This document shows positions 1 through 12,100 of a stretch of 64,000 nt of DNA, in pieces (positions within the stretch are counted from its first letter, which is position 1; each line of letters starts with the position of its first letter). The translations under genes and the position numbers were made by a program. Source of the stretch: Carposina sasakii (lineage: Eukaryota; Arthropoda; Insecta; Lepidoptera; Carposinidae); contig CP053154.1 of the NCBI GenBank assembly GCA_014607495.2, positions 14,260,001 to 14,324,000 of the forward strand, written 5' to 3'. The notes beneath the pieces were generated by a model. It searched no databases and was not told where the DNA came from. It worked only from the letters and a program-made list of their open reading frames with translations.

Positions 1-1129
1 TCCTAAAGAATTTGGAACCTTTATTGAATTGTTTTAATATTCTTGATTAATATTGCTTGAGAAATTCATTAAATAGGGTATTCTTTAGTTAGTTTGAATT
101 TCCTATACCTTCGTTTTTATTTTAGGCGAATAACATTTGAGTTTTCAATAGTGAATATCAATATTTCACCATATCAAATGCATTAAGTACCTAGAATTTT
201 ATGAAGAAACTTTTTTGAAAGCAAATACTTAGCGATGTTTTGTATATTTCAGTATTTATTTAACTCCAATACAGAATTGAAATCAGCCGGATTCGGAATA
301 CCAATCGAAATTACAAACCTACGAGTAAAGTACTGTGAATTTAAAATATTCGGTAAATATGACGCGAAGGCTCGAGCTGCAGGTGCCGCCGATATTGAAT
401 TATAAATGCGTTGTTTTGCATACGGGTGTAAAAACGCGCTTTGTTTTGCATACGAGTGTAAAAATGCGGCTAGTGTAATTATGGAAGAATGGCAAATTAT
501 AAATGCATTAAATCGGACATTTTTACGTATATATCTTTTTGAGTGTATACACGAAATTGTGATAAGAGATTGAATAAGCCATTTTCTGGATTTCAACCAG
601 TCATTAGTTAAGACATGTTCTGTTGTTGGTAAAAGTTGTGAAGAGAAACTTAAAATCCTACAGCCATCTATTTATTATTTGATCAACAGCAAAAGTGTGT
701 AAAAAGTGTAGGAGTACAGAAATAATTACATGACACTACAGATCAACTCTTTATATGATTGTATTACCCAGAAGGAACAAGAGAATTCTTCATTTTAGTT
801 TTTAAATTTTCCAACTGGACTCAAAGTACAGAAGGAAATATTTGTCTTCCACATCACTTGGATATTGTGCTAGAAGATTGCACTCATTTGCACGAAGTAA
901 ATAAGAAACATCCTGAGATTGGACACAAATATTATAGTGAACTTATTTTCCACCTCCATAGGTAGGTACAGGACAAACATACTTTCTACAATTTGAATAT
1001 TTGTGTACCTAAGTAGGTATGTGCTAAACTATTTCAACGTATTTACTCATATGACACAATACAAGCAATAAATGTGCGCAAGTAATTTTGTGAATACTTA
1101 CTCGTATTAGTTGACTAATATTATTAGTG

Positions 1130-1237
1130 ATGGTGACTATGGGCAAATACCCCTCATGGCAGTCTTGTGGCGTGCCCTGGGGGAGGCCTACGTCCAGCAG
1201 TGGACTGCAATAGGCTGATGATGATAATGATGATTAT
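1130..1237 (+). repeat. LINE 3' tail fragment
   Basis: The segment runs from 'gactatgggcaaatacccc' through 'aggcctacgtccagcagtgg' to a (GATGAT)-type tail. This is a 5'-truncated lepidopteran non-LTR retrotransposon end. Longer copies of the same tail are at 11220-11452, 55511-55772 and 57462-57720, with a reversed one at 35333-35485. Confidence 0.75.
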
Positions 1238-1714
1238 TTGTGATATTGTGGAATAATGTCTACAATTAATGTCCGAAATATCCGTTCATATAATTATGAA
1301 TGGATTTTCTAACACTACTTCATAAATCTTTATGTAAATGAATGAATTTAGATAGGAACTTAGGATGGAAGAAACCTTAAATAAAATAAAGTATTAATTT
1401 TTCAGGCTAATGTAATTTTTATTTTAATAATTGTCATTTTAACCTTACAACAACTATAAACGACAACGTCTTAAAATTTTCAATGCTGAGACGTAACACT
1501 TTTATAGAGTACACCAATACGAAATATGAAGCTATGATCTAATAAAAACCTTATATTTTACCCCTGTTTTATTGGTGCAGGGCCCTTAAATGGCGTTTGT
1601 ACCTGTAGTCATAAACAACTTTATGAGGGCACATAAATATAAAAAACAGGGCAAGTTTGAGTTGGTCACCAGAGTCAAGGGTTTTGAATTACTCGTAGGA
1701 AAGAAACTTACATA

Positions 1715-2000
1715 TACAGGGTGTGTGTGTGTGTGACAGCCAGGCAAATACTGAGATACTGAACAAGTACCATTGTTTTGAGTTATACGACAGTGTTATT
1801 ACTCTCAGGAAATTGTTTTTTTATTTGATTATACGCAATGTTTGCTTTCCGCGCTAATTGTATCGGGCGATCCTGTGACTAGTTAAAAGGGCTTATTGGT
1901 TATTGCTGTTTTTTGGATCACTTGTGACTCTCCTTTGAGGTTGATCAGTTAATTGAACTTTTTTGAGGGCAATTTCTTTTTTTAATCATTCATAGGGTAA
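1715..2000 (-). mobile_element. Half copy of 'acagccaggcaaat' MITE
   Basis: It starts 'tacagggtgtgtgtgtgtg' followed by 'acagccaggcaaatactg', and runs in reverse order along the full copy at 56719-57190, sharing 'ttgtatcgggcgatc' and 'ggatcacttgtgactctcc'. The far terminal repeat is missing. A (GT)n expansion sits just inside the end. Confidence 0.7.
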
Positions 2001-2104
2001 ATTATTGTTGTTAAGTAATTATTCAGGGCCTGCTTAATCAAACCACACAATTTTTGTCCAGAAAAAAATGAACTTCAAGATCTAAAGGACATCCAACAGT
2101 TACG

Positions 2105-2205
2105 TGTAGCATAGCGAAAATAGATGTAAATGATCAATTACAAGCTTATCGCCTGAGAGAATGCCTGAGGTTCTTAGTCGACTCTTACGACATTAGAAGG
2201 GAACT
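2105..2205 (+). repeat. Dispersed repeat, 'atcgcctgagagaatgcctg' family
   Basis: This fragment belongs to a family seen about ten times in the window (for example 3913-4115, 8257-8405, 25805-26030, 39604-39745, 58085-58225). Typical blocks in order are 'ccagaactgcag', 'cgttaagcatagc', 'atcgcctgagagaatgcctg', 'gtcgactcttacgac', 'ggagatgcagctgatg' and 'tattctagtgaag'. I see no coding capacity or clear terminal repeats. The element class is not known to me. Confidence 0.65.
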
Positions 2206-2849
2206 TATAACAAAGAAAGAGAAGCCGCGAAGACCTAGAGAGGTACTTTCTGGAATGGCAGAGGAAGAGGAAGAATCGGAAGTAATGGTGTATGGTTGAT
2301 CTAATATTGTCACCACTTCATTGTGACTCAAGTCAACTCTTCATTTTTGTATTTTGAGACTTTGCTAATAGAGTTAATTAGGCGTATTCTTACATTTCGT
2401 GTCCAGGAATAAATCATGGTGAAAAAATATGTAAAACTTTATGATCAAGTGCTTGTGGACACATTTCAATATTGCTAGTTTTAGGAATGTGTATATTTTC
2501 TACAGTACCATGTTTTTCATAATATTAGAGGTATAGGTATTCATGAAAATTAGTAGTGAAGGTAAAATATATGCTATTTTGATCGAGGATCCCTAAAAAT
2601 AGGATCCGACATCGGCGCTGCTAAAGGTTTACAATGTTCCTTTGTATATTTAACGCCTTCGCTTTCAATACGAGATGAAGACAGCATCGAATTCTAAAAG
2701 CGTCACGATATCTATAGATACTTTACATAGTTATGGTTTTACGTGCCCATAAAATATGTAGAAATACGTAGGTATAATGTGATGCATATATATTCGGATA
2801 TATTTCAATCAACCTAGGTAGATAATATAATTGATATACATATCCAAAA

Positions 2850-3102
2850 TTAGTGATTATCTTTTGACACAAAACTAAGTAGCTAAAAAGAAACTTTCAC
2901 TATGGGACCAAATACGAAATATTGACAATAATCAGCTGTTCCCATAGATTTTCTAAATCTCTGGCTGTTCCATACAATCTCGAATAATTACTGAACTGAA
3001 ATGTATGAACAGCTGAGTTTTTTTTTTTCAATATTTCGGAGTTGATCCCATCGTAAAATTTGTTTCTTTTTACCTAGTTTCGTGTCAAAAAATTATCACT
3101 AA
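2850..3102. mobile_element. Palindromic MITE-like element
   Basis: The left arm begins 'tagtgattatcttttgacac' and includes 'aaaaagaaactttcactatg'; the right arm ends 'gtgtcaaaaaattatcacta' and includes 'tttgtttctttttacctag'. The arms pair over about 60 bp with mismatches, and a second inner pair ('cagctgttcccatag', 'atgaacagctgag') extends the hairpin. No ORF. A non-autonomous DNA transposon is the simplest reading. Confidence 0.65.
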
Positions 3103-3912
3103 TAATCACTAGATATCTTTTTTTTATTTCTATGAAAATGTTACATAAATTAGTGCCATTAAACCTGTGGAGTTTTACTTGGCACTAATTTTACTTATTA
3201 CTAACTTACATATCTAGTCTATCTGTACCTTACCCAGATCATGCTATTCTATTTACAGCTTTGTCCTTGACCGTCGATGGCATATTCTAAATGAGGGTAG
3301 TTTGATACTATTCACATGAATGCGACGACGGTAGGAATCGCCTGCAGCCATTAGTCGTATATCTTGGCAGAGTTTCATGTACGTAATAATCTCGCACGAT
3401 GCGGAAAAAAGCTGAAATAAAAATGAAACCGAAACATTTAAAAAATTAACTATCACTAAAAGAATTCCAGTAGACAATCAACAAATAAGTCTCACACCAA
3501 AAGAGACTCATTACAACAAAGGAGAGAGAAATCACAAAGACCCTGTCCGAATTGACCAATCAGCCGGAAAAATATTATTGCGCCTTTTCAGTCTCCGTTG
3601 ATACCCCGCGATGAAACCGCTGGCTTGAAAGATCAACTCACATAAAGGCATGTCTCTACGGCATTCAATTCCCTACACAGAAATTGGTGGAGGAACGTAT
3701 CACACCGTAATTCGTTTTATAGGAAGTTTACACGTTTTCACACTATCGTCGACACAACCACTAGATTGGTCGCTGGAGCTCCACGCGTCGCTGTCGCGCA
3801 CCGGGCCGCCGCCTGTGCCGAATCTGATAGAATATCGCAGTTCATTGCTCGTCTTTTTCCTATTGGGCTAAACATGAGGAAGCCATCTTTATTGTGAATT
3901 GTGGTACATACA

Positions 3913-4115
3913 TATACACACGGCTGAGTCCACAAAATGGTATAGCCAGCACTTTGAAATCACTTGTCAAAAAGATGTAAATGGTCAGACGTAAAAGATC
4001 GCTGATAAGTTACTAATATATCGCCTGAGAGGGCGCTCATGCGTTCCACAGTCGACTCTTATATGCCCAGAAGGAGATGCAGCCATTGTATTCTAGTGAA
4101 CATCCACATCAATAT
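3913..4115 (+). repeat. Dispersed repeat, 'atcgcctgagagaatgcctg' family
   Basis: This is a longer, diverged copy. It opens near 'acacggctgagtccac' and passes through 'tatcgcctgagagggcgctc', 'cagtcgactcttat', 'aaggagatgcagc' and 'tattctagtgaac'. It is followed directly by a reversed fragment of another element (4115-4250). Confidence 0.6.
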
Positions 4116-4250
4116 CTTGCTACATGATCAATGTGCATTTATGCAGAAAAACGCAGTCTATATACTCAACTTTGGACCCTAATATTTTGGAAACCAGACA
4201 CTTCCCAGGTATGCTTCCATGGAGAAAAATGATCGTGATAATGAAGAATT
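4115..4250 (-). mobile_element. Fragment of 'tttttggtcgtcaacg' MITE
   Basis: 'gcatttatgcagaaaaacgc', 'tcaactttggaccctaa' and 'tccatggagaaaaatgatcg' are the reverse complement of the internal part of the element at 52852-53234. Both terminal repeats are missing. Confidence 0.6.
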
Positions 4251-4730
4251 TCAATATAGGTATGAAATGATTTTAATCTAAAACGATCCTTATTACCTAA
4301 GTATTCGTTATGTAAGAAGGTAATGCATGTTGCAAATAACATGCTTCGGTGTGAAAACGACCTTCGTTGGAGGTGTACATTTTGTAAGGAAAGGAATACA
4401 AAAAGGACGTTTTGCGGAGTTGCCCTTAATATTGGGGCTTTATTATTGGGAAATAGGTTGTTTTGCTGATCGAAAAACTGTAACCGAGAAATAGAAAACT
4501 GTAATCAAAGTAGCCAGTTGGTAATTTCACCAGAGATAATATAACGAAATCAATGTTATGTTTCTTTAAAAAATATGAATGTTATCGTGTCCTTAGCTTT
4601 TTATCGAGAACACAGCGCTATAATGCAAAAATAATAATTCATCATGGGGAAAGTCATCATGATGACTGTTTTTGCATTGAAATGTTATATAAAATAAGTA
4701 TATAACTAGTACCAATTTAAAATAATTTAT

Positions 4731-7700
4731 TTAGCTAACATCTCCATTCTTTTCGAGAAGATTGTCAGTATTAGGGATTCTCTTCAAGCCGATAGCTTCA
4801 GCCTGGTCAACGTTGTCGGGAAGCGAGTCGTCGGCGGTGTCGGGGAGTGTGGTGGTGATCAGGCCTGCTGTGAGGGAGAATACGCCAATCACCAGCGACG
4901 GGAGGCCGTGCCAGAAGCGGATCTGAAAGATATGTGAATGTATTGTTACATAACTATTGTTTCCATTTTAAAAATCCTCCCATAAATTAGCGTTTCCCCG
5001 ACAAATTGAAAATATTTGCTATTGATTCCATAGAGTTACTTTTATTCAGGTATATACCAGGGATATTCAATAATGTTATAACCGATAAATGAAGATTATC
5101 ATGGTCAATTTGAAAAGCAAAGAAAATTAAAGTCACAAGGTGTATAACATGCGTCAAGACATTCCCCAAGAAAAAAAGGTTTACAATTTCTGTCCTAAGA
5201 AATACATTCCTGCCACAGACCTGTACTACTAAATTTATTTCGTGTACGGATATCAATATTTCTAAATTATCACTTATTTATACCTGAAGAGGGTTGGCGT
5301 CAAGCAGGCAGTCTATCGTAACACAAACGCCAAATCCTTAGCAATATGAGTTGCGAAAGAAACCATGTTGCGCTGACTTCATAAGTAATAGGACCAGGGT
5401 AGGAAACTCATGACGATAGAAAGTAACGTACCAATAAAGGGAGCTGCGGTGCACTGATGGAGCCGATCCTACCACAAGAGGAGCACAAAGCCATCATGGT
5501 ATTCCTGGTACACGTGGGGAACAGCTCCGCTGTGTACAAATACGTAGTCGCAAAAGCTATACGAGCCGCAAACTTTCCAGCCAAGAACAATACTATAGCA
5601 AGCCAGGATTCTGAAAGAGCATTATACGTGATATTCTTATTTTTATACGTTATCAGTGGTGTACATATCTATGATTTATTAATTATTTATACTTACTTTT
5701 ATCCACAAAAGGTTGACCAAAACAGAATAATCCAGTTAATATCAGCATGATCACTAAAGGAATTTTCCTCTTGAACTTTTCCAGTATAAATTTCATGCAG
5801 AAACAAGCGATCAAATCTGATAATGTCGCTAAAGCAAAATTAACATGCTTATCTCCCTCCAATGTTACAGAGTAAACCAACAACCCAAACCCGCTGAGAG
5901 TACTCGAAATCCACATGGTAACACATGCAAGAAACCTCAAGAACAAAGTTTTTGATGAAAACGTCATCTTAACTAATTTTACTAAGCTCATATTTTTAGT
6001 TTTCTTCTCAGTTTTGAGTCTGCTTAGTTCATCTTCGTCTATTTCTGTATTATTTGCGTTTATCGCCTTTCTTAATATAGCTAATGCTTCTGTTTTCTTT
6101 CCATGGACAAGGAGCCATCGTAAGCTTTCGTCTAATGTTAAGATAAAGCCAAAAAAAAGAAAACTAGGGATGTATACCGCCCGCAAGTAATTCCTCCAGT
6201 ATGGAATAAGCCACGCTGTAAGAGCATTCAGAATACCTCCGACGGACACCGCGGCTGTCATAAATGATATTATTGTGACACGATGCTTTTGTGACACATT
6301 CTCTATTCCTGTAATTTTGAAAGAAAAGAAACACTATTATATACTAAATAACTAACATGCGAAAGTAGCTGTGTCTCTGTGTGGCGCTTTGACGCCTAAA
6401 CTACTTAACCGATTTCAATGGTATTTGGTACACTGGTAGCATGAAAAAAGACTTATTCTACTTTTGGTTCCGGAAATTTTCCTTTTTTTCGGAAAATTTC
6501 GACTATTTGTTTTTTCTGAAGTCTACGTGGACGGAATCGCGTTCGCTAGTAGAATATAATTTTAAAATACCCTACGAAAGGATTATAAATAAAGAAGGCA
6601 TAAAAGTCCTAAGTATTTTTAAAAGTCAATCGATCCGACCAAATTCCGTCAGTCAGACCAGTATGGTCATTTCCGGCAGTCATACTAACCTAAACGTAGA
6701 ATGAGTCCTACCTGTCCTTTTCTCTCTCAGCCATTTATGTTAAGAACGGAGAGAGACAGCCCCGACTAAGATTAGTGTGACTGCCGGAATCGATCCTATG
6801 TTATTTTACTTACCTAAATTGTATGAAGCAGAGTAAGGATCACCAATCATTCCTTCGAGAGTTTCAAAAGCCACATAGAGCCAATAAGATCCAGAGAAAC
6901 TTCTGGAAACCCCTATAAAAGCACCAGCAGCACCAGAAAATATTAACATTTTCTTTCGCCCGAATCTGAAAATCATAATATGAATGATTAAAGATTATAA
7001 TCATTTTCCATATAATATATCCTATAAGGGAAGAGAACAGCTAAAAAAGTATACGGCAGTAAATAAAAAGTTATGAAAAATTGTACATTTCATTTAATTA
7101 TCATTCTGAAGTATTGGGCTGCATTTGGTAATTAAAAGAGCATTGTAACAGAAATAAAATTATAAAATTATTAATAAAGAAATGGAAAAAATTCCTCACC
7201 CGGGTGGGAATCGAACCCACGACCTCTGCATTCCGTGCCAGTGCTCTTACCACTGAGCCACCAGGTCAATTACTCGGGTGACGAATTTTACCATCTCTTT
7301 TTGAAACTACATTATTGGAAACGTTATTATTCATCCCGATAGCTATACACTAGCCAAATCTCGGCAAACAAAGCTGAATCCGTCAGCACAATGTTTAAAG
7401 ATGAAACGATCAACCATATCCTAACGGATTATATTATGGAGAAGTGTTTTTATCTTAGTCAAGATATTATATATTATAAAATTATTAATAAAGAAATGGA
7501 AAAAATTCCTCACCCGGGTGGGAATCGAACCCACGACCTCTGCATTCCGTGCCAGCGCTCTTACCACTGAGCCACCGGGTCAATTACTCGGGTGACGAAT
7601 TTTACCATCTCTTTTTGAAACTACATTATTGGAAACGTTATTATTCATCCCGATAGCTATACACTAGCCAAATCTCGGCAAATAAAGCTGAATCCCTCAG

Positions 7701-9074
7701 CACAATGTTTAAAGATGAAACGATCAACCATATCCTAACGGATTATATTATGGAGAAGTGTTTTTATCTTAGTCAAGATATTATATATTATAAAATTATT
7801 AATAAAGAAATGGAAAAAATTCCTCACCCGGGTGGGAATCGAACCCACGACCTCTGCATTCCGTGCCAGCGCTCTTACCACTGAGCCACCGGGTCAATTA
7901 CATTATTAGAAATAAAATTAAAACAAACATCTTTACCTAAAAATTCTTTTACTTACTTGTCCGACATTGGTCCCATGAACAGCATTCCCACCATGTAACC
8001 GATACCGTGGGCCATGCCCACTGACGTCCGCTTCCAATCTTGACATGCTAAATCGTACTACAAGAAATAGAACTTCAGTTACGCCGATTCAGATATATAG
8101 GTAACATGCTTGATTTCGAGTATTTTTTTCCATATGTTTAATAATTTCGTTCCTCTTTTTGTAGTGTTGCTATTATAATAATTATTAACACATGCATATA
8201 TACACACCATGAGGTAGCCAGGATGGTAAGATAATAATAGACATTCCACACTTACTTTTAGCATAGCAGAGAAAAATGTAAATAATCAGTGACAATGCTA
8301 GCTCATCGCCTGAGTGAATGCCTGAGCTCCTTATTCGACTCTCATGACATCTACAAAAGGAGATGCAGCTGATGTATTCTAGAGAAACCTCGCATCAACA
8401 CATGATTATTGTTAATTATAAATGTCTTTAATTTCTGAAGGTTTGGCCAAAGGTACTTACCTCGCCTACAAAAGTTTGGGGATTCTTATAAATCCATTCG
8501 TTACAATTGATTAGATTGGTTTTGTTAAAGTTATCGATACTGCAGGTGTCATTATCTGTACCATCAATAAGAGTATATTTACTACATCTGTCAGTTTTAG
8601 ATGTTATCTCCCACATTTCTCTAGTGAAGTTTTCGTTTTTATCACATTTGTCATATTTACACCTGAGTAATAAGGACATTACATAATATTACGATATACG
8701 TAAAAAGGGACACTTGCTTTTTACAAAGTCAATTGAAGAGCATAGTAGTTAAGATTAAGTAAATGTATTTAGTGGCACAAGATGACAGTTCCAAAAACAT
8801 AGAATTACTTTGTTTGCTGAGCTAGGTTAGGCGCCATACGGCTCTTGTTGGGATAGCCTATTAAAATAAATTTGAATTTAGTCAAATAAGGGACATACCT
8901 GTAGTCAACATGGGCAGCAGCAAATATGTGATTGTAAAAATATACGCCATTAGAAATTCCGACAAAAGCGAGTACAACTATCAACTTAATATTAAACCAA
9001 TCGAAAAATTTGAATCTTGATAAAATACTCTCAAGTTCTACTTCTTCTGTTTCAGTTAATGATTCTTTTTCCAT
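4731..9074 (-). CDS. SLC22-type organic ion transporter (MFS), 7 exons
   Basis: A plasma-membrane solute carrier of the major facilitator superfamily; the exact substrate cannot be told from sequence. Exons in coding order: 8899-9074, 8461-8662, 7957-8057, 6814-6965, 5697-6308, 5432-5610, 4731-4922. All junctions are GT-AG, the phases agree, and the product is 537 aa, close to the usual 500-560. The start is the ATG at 9074 in 'aacaaaatgg'; the in-frame codon at 9098 is only TTG. Seen: TM1 at about 29-50; a large Cys-rich extracellular loop after it (about 60-126) with NFT, NDT and NKT glycosylation sequons; MFS motif A, G-PMS-DKFGRKK (155-165); the ESLRWLL block (271-277), where most SLC22 proteins have ESPRWLL; and AELFPTCTRN (442-451) in the C-terminal half. 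The family call is firm by motif order; the orthologue is open. Introns carry a Helitron fragment, a MITE and a tRNA-SINE array. An AATAAA overlaps the stop. Confidence 0.9.
6362..6560 (+). mobile_element. Helitron-like fragment in SLC22 intron
   Basis: It contains 'ctacttaaccgatttcaatg', 'ggaaaatttcgactatttg', 'tctacgtggacggaatcgcg' and ends near 'ttcgctagtag'. The order matches the better copies at 22843-23172 and 55092-55403, and the CTAG-type end is kept. It is diverged and has no ORF of its own. Confidence 0.6.
6661..6800. mobile_element. MITE of the 'gactgccggaatcgatcc' family
   Basis: Inverted ends 'tatggtcatttccggcagtc' and 'gactgccggaatcgatccta' flank 'cagccatttatgttaagaac'. The same structure occurs at 54640-54789 and, interrupted by another element, at 53241-53508. 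About 140 bp, no coding capacity. Confidence 0.7.
7160..7905 (-). repeat. Tandem array of tRNA-derived SINE units (314-bp period)
   Basis: Three tRNA-like segments begin at about 7195, 7509 and 7823, all reading as tRNA on the minus strand. They are separated by an identical AT-rich body of about 240 bp, which gives a period of exactly 314 bp. Each tRNA-like part has an A-box-like 'ggctcagtggtaagagc' and a B box 'ggttcgattcc', then 'cacccgggtgaggaa'. Units differ by only a few substitutions (for example 'ccaggtca' versus 'ccgggtca'), so the array is young. It lies in the intron between exons 3 and 4 of the transporter. I could not fold a normal anticodon arm, so these are not called functional tRNA genes. 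Confidence 0.85.
8257..8405 (+). repeat. Dispersed repeat, 'atcgcctgagagaatgcctg' family
   Basis: 'catcgcctgagtgaatgcct', 'ttcgactctcatgaca', 'aaggagatgcagctgatgta' and 'ttctagagaaacc' in the usual order, inside the second intron of the SLC22 gene. Confidence 0.65.
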
Positions 9075-9825
9075 TTTGTTAACAATTACAAACTCCAATA
9101 ATACTAAACTTCTTCGAAAAATTGAGCATTGTATCAGAATACCACATGACTGACTTGGTTAATAAATGATATATCTATTTGTTTAGGGTTCCCATCTTAG
9201 TTTTATATTGACTCTGAGCCATGTGCCTGAAACATGCTAATTTCTGTGGTGGTCCTCTCAAAGTTTTCAGAAACTTAAATAAATACATCATATCATAAAT
9301 TTTCCTCAAAAATCACATTTGATCGTCAGTGTGGAAGCAAACAGACAGACGGTGTAAATTCTTACTTACCTTTCTGTAAAAGCTGTGATGGTCAACCGAC
9401 CTCCTCTTTCATCTTTGGTTTACGCAGATTTAGGTTAGTTAAAGATAATTTAAACTTATTGAATAAGTTTTACCTTGTACCATTTAAACCTATGTACTTA
9501 ATGTAAATTGAAGTTTAATTTTATTCCATCTAATATTTCATACTAAATTAGATATAGGAACCTTCAAAATTAATAAGAATCACAATTTACCTAACATTAT
9601 CTTATTTATATAACAGACAATGCAACTCTTGACAAATTTTATTATCATCATTACTGGTTTAATTGTTTGTAATAGTTATGCAATAGAATTGAGCTACTGT
9701 GTATTTTTTTTATCTATGAAATATGGGTGTGTTTTGCATCACCCAGTTCCCAAAAGCCTTTACTGTTGTTGTTCGTTGTATCCGAAAGAGCAAGCATGAA
9801 CATTTATGACGAGCTATTGGCGTAG

Positions 9826-9975
9826 TTGGCTGTGACCCTGTCTGCCGCGCTATAGATCCTGGGTTCGAATCCCGCTATGAGCAAACATTGATATGAAACA
9901 GTTATTCCCGAGTCATGGATGTTTACATAAATATCTCTTTATTTATATTTCGTTGCTTAGTACCTTACGTATCTT
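9826..9975 (+). repeat. tRNA-related SINE, 'gtagttggctgtgac' type
   Basis: A tRNA-like head ('gcgtagttggctgtgac' and B box 'gggttcgaatcccgc') is followed by 'gagtcatggatgtttacata' and a tail containing 'cttagtgtgggactagg'. A related copy is at 51005-51180 and reversed tails are at 16760-16925 and 42205-42320. This is a family distinct from the 314-bp-period SINE. Confidence 0.7.
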
Positions 9976-10017
9976 AGTGTGGGACTAGGTTAATTTGTTG
10001 TACCTAAAGTATGAATG

Positions 10018-10454
10018 TACAGGCTGTAACATAAAGGGTATGTTAAGCGAAAAGCTATGTAAGTAGAGAACCTGTACACGAAATTTTAAACTCGAAATCA
10101 CATGTTTATTTTCCAGATAGTATGGAGAATTCTTAAACATCTCAGGAATTTTCATACAATCTTGAAAAATAAACATGTGATTTTGTTGATTGGCAACATA
10201 AAATAGTTTTTAAGCCTACGGCAGTTTGGTTGTGGAAACACCTTTTTCTGGTACTTTTAAAAATAAATCTCCACCATTTTGACCATACAAAAGTCTTTCC
10301 TTTATTTAATTCTCACAAGCTTCAATTATCAGCAGTCCCTTAAATCGGCGTGCATACAACAGATTTCGAGTCTCAAATTTCGGAAATAGGTTTGCTGTAG
10401 TGGGCTATTTACATAGCTTTTCGCTTAACATACCCTTTTTGTTACACCCTGTAT
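10018..10454. mobile_element. Palindromic 'gggtatgttaagcg' MITE with central insertion
   Basis: Terminal repeats 'tacaggctgtaac' and 'gttacaccctgta' carry the inner palindrome 'gggtatgttaagcgaaaagc' and its complement. Sister copies (53877-54131, 56188-56453, 62832-63095) are about 265 bp; this one is about 437 bp because about 170-190 bp of unrelated sequence ('attggcaacataaaatag' onward) replaces the hairpin centre. No ORF. Confidence 0.8.
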
Positions 10455-11219
10455 AGGTGTGGTTGATAATTCGGAACACAATCGTCACGCACACGATTTG
10501 TAAAAGATGTGACAATGTTACGATTACGTTACGAACTGTCAAAAAGTACGTGCTTGCCCTACTGAACCCGTACGAGAAATTATTTCTAAAGCGTGTCCGA
10601 ACTAGAAGTCTTTTTATATAGGATTGCTCGTCAAAGGTTTCTATGAACCAACGACATCACTTCGGAAAACGATGTCGTATTTATGTGTATGAGCTTGCAT
10701 ACAGCTTCCGATGTATCGTCGAGTTTTGTCAAACACCAAAGGGATGACATTAATTGATATATTTCACGGACACAGGTGTAGCGGGTGCATAAAGACGCTC
10801 ACATAGAATTAACATGAAGTGGGTGAATAGTGTGAGCTCTCAGAAGCTATTTAAGCTTTGTCTGACGGTAGACAAATGTGATTCCGTACGTACGGTATTA
10901 TTCTAGAAGGTGATTTTCACATCTATGGCTGCCACTGCTGCCACTACTAATTGCTAAGGCAATTACACATGTTGCAGCATTGCTATCATTAGCGTTACAT
11001 TTTATGTGTGCATTCCAATGATCATATTACCATAATTTGTATGTAATCCTGTTATAAACGAAAATTCCGCTTTTGTACATCTTCGTTATTTTGTGAATAT
11101 AGATATCTACATTTACGAGTACACACAGCTGTATTTTAAAAATGGTGTAGCTAGAATTGCAGAATCACGAAGGATTCTACAATCGTCTTTAGCACAGGGG
11201 ACTGTTACAACTTTTTATA

Positions 11220-11452
11220 CCGTGTGGTGTCCACAGAGTAGAATAACGTCAGCCCAAATCTGCTCTTGAGTATCTTCCGGCAGGTGGGCAGCAGCGCCTC
11301 CCGTATTGATAACGTAGTTGGAAAATCACATTGCGGTCACCAACCAGCCTGCCCAGCGTGACTATGGATATAGCCCCCCGATGGCAGTAGCCTTGTGGCA
11401 TACCCTGGGAGAGGCCTACGCGACCTACGTCCAACAGTAAGCTGATGTGTGT
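11220..11452 (+). repeat. LINE 3' tail, diverged
   Basis: Same order as 55511-55772: 'gtggtgtccacagagtagaa', 'ggtgggcagcagcgcctccc', 'gcggtcaccaaccagcctgc', 'gagaggcctacgcgacctac', then a truncated end. The block 'gcgacctac' repeats 'ctacg' once more than the other copies. Confidence 0.7.
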
Positions 11453-11892
11453 ATGCAATAAGTACACATAGTATGAGCACGGGTTATAATAAACTAATAC
11501 TTTGTCAGGAACTAGCGGTTTGAAAAAAATGTTTATCTTTTTGATTAGTCAAATTGTAGAGGCCTACCGGATTCTCATGTCAAAAATTAATAGCTTCTTT
11601 TCGATAGTCTACGCAAACCGAGTCGCGGGCAAACGCAGGTAATTAATAACAACTTAACAATGGGTAGTTTTACACAGTTCTTTGTCATCACAGTCTAGTA
11701 GTACTGACTAGTAAAATCGCCAAGCTAATGGCGCCCGTAATTAGACAGGCTGTCGACGAGACGCGGCGGCAATGATCATTAGCTTTGAGCACAGTTATTA
11801 TAATAGTTAGATACTGTGATGGGGGCATTTAAATTAGACGAATAAATTGTACTTACTTATACTTGTACTCATTTGTACGGTCGTGTGTTTGC

Positions 11893-12100
11893 AGGGCTTC
11901 ACTAGAATATATCAGCTGCATCTCCTTCCGTGAATGTCGTAAGAGTCGGCTAAGGAACTCCGGACATTCTCTCAGGCGTTAAGGTAGCAACTTGTCTCTC
12001 ATCATCTACATCTAGCCCCCCTATACGTTAAACGTGGCTGCGAGGTCTCCTTTATGATCATGCTACCCCATTTCGGAAACACAGCCATGTGTATGATTTG
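11893..12100 (-). repeat. Dispersed repeat, 'atcgcctgagagaatgcctg' family
   Basis: The reversed copy reads 'cttcactagaatatatcagc', 'ctgcatctccttccg', 'cgtaagagtcg', 'cattctctcaggcg' and ends at 'ggaaacacagccatgtgtat'. This copy keeps the far end that is also seen at 25805. Confidence 0.65.

Larger units (their letters stand above)
1..4730. other. Gene-poor flank downstream of the SLC22 gene
   Basis: I see no coding exon I can support. The stretch is AT-rich and holds a LINE tail (1130-1237), half of a MITE (1715-2000), copies of a dispersed repeat (2105-2205, 3913-4115), a palindromic MITE (2850-3102) and a fragment of another MITE (4115-4250). At 410-475 a short unit with 'ttgttttgcatac' occurs twice in tandem. 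Short ORFs at 249-596, 759-965 and 3650-3871 resemble no protein I know. Confidence 0.6.

Noticed and set aside
249..596. 115-aa minus-strand open frame
   Set aside because: No family similarity, contains a short tandem duplication, and no splice or promoter context.
759..965. 68-aa plus-strand open frame
   Set aside because: It starts from a non-ATG codon, has no recognisable domain and no neighbouring exon.
3253..3477. Minus-strand open frame preceded by a plausible acceptor
   Set aside because: I could not join it to any other exon and recognise no domain.
7160..7905. CRISPR-like array
   Set aside because: The period is 314 bp, the units are tRNA-derived, and the genome is eukaryotic.
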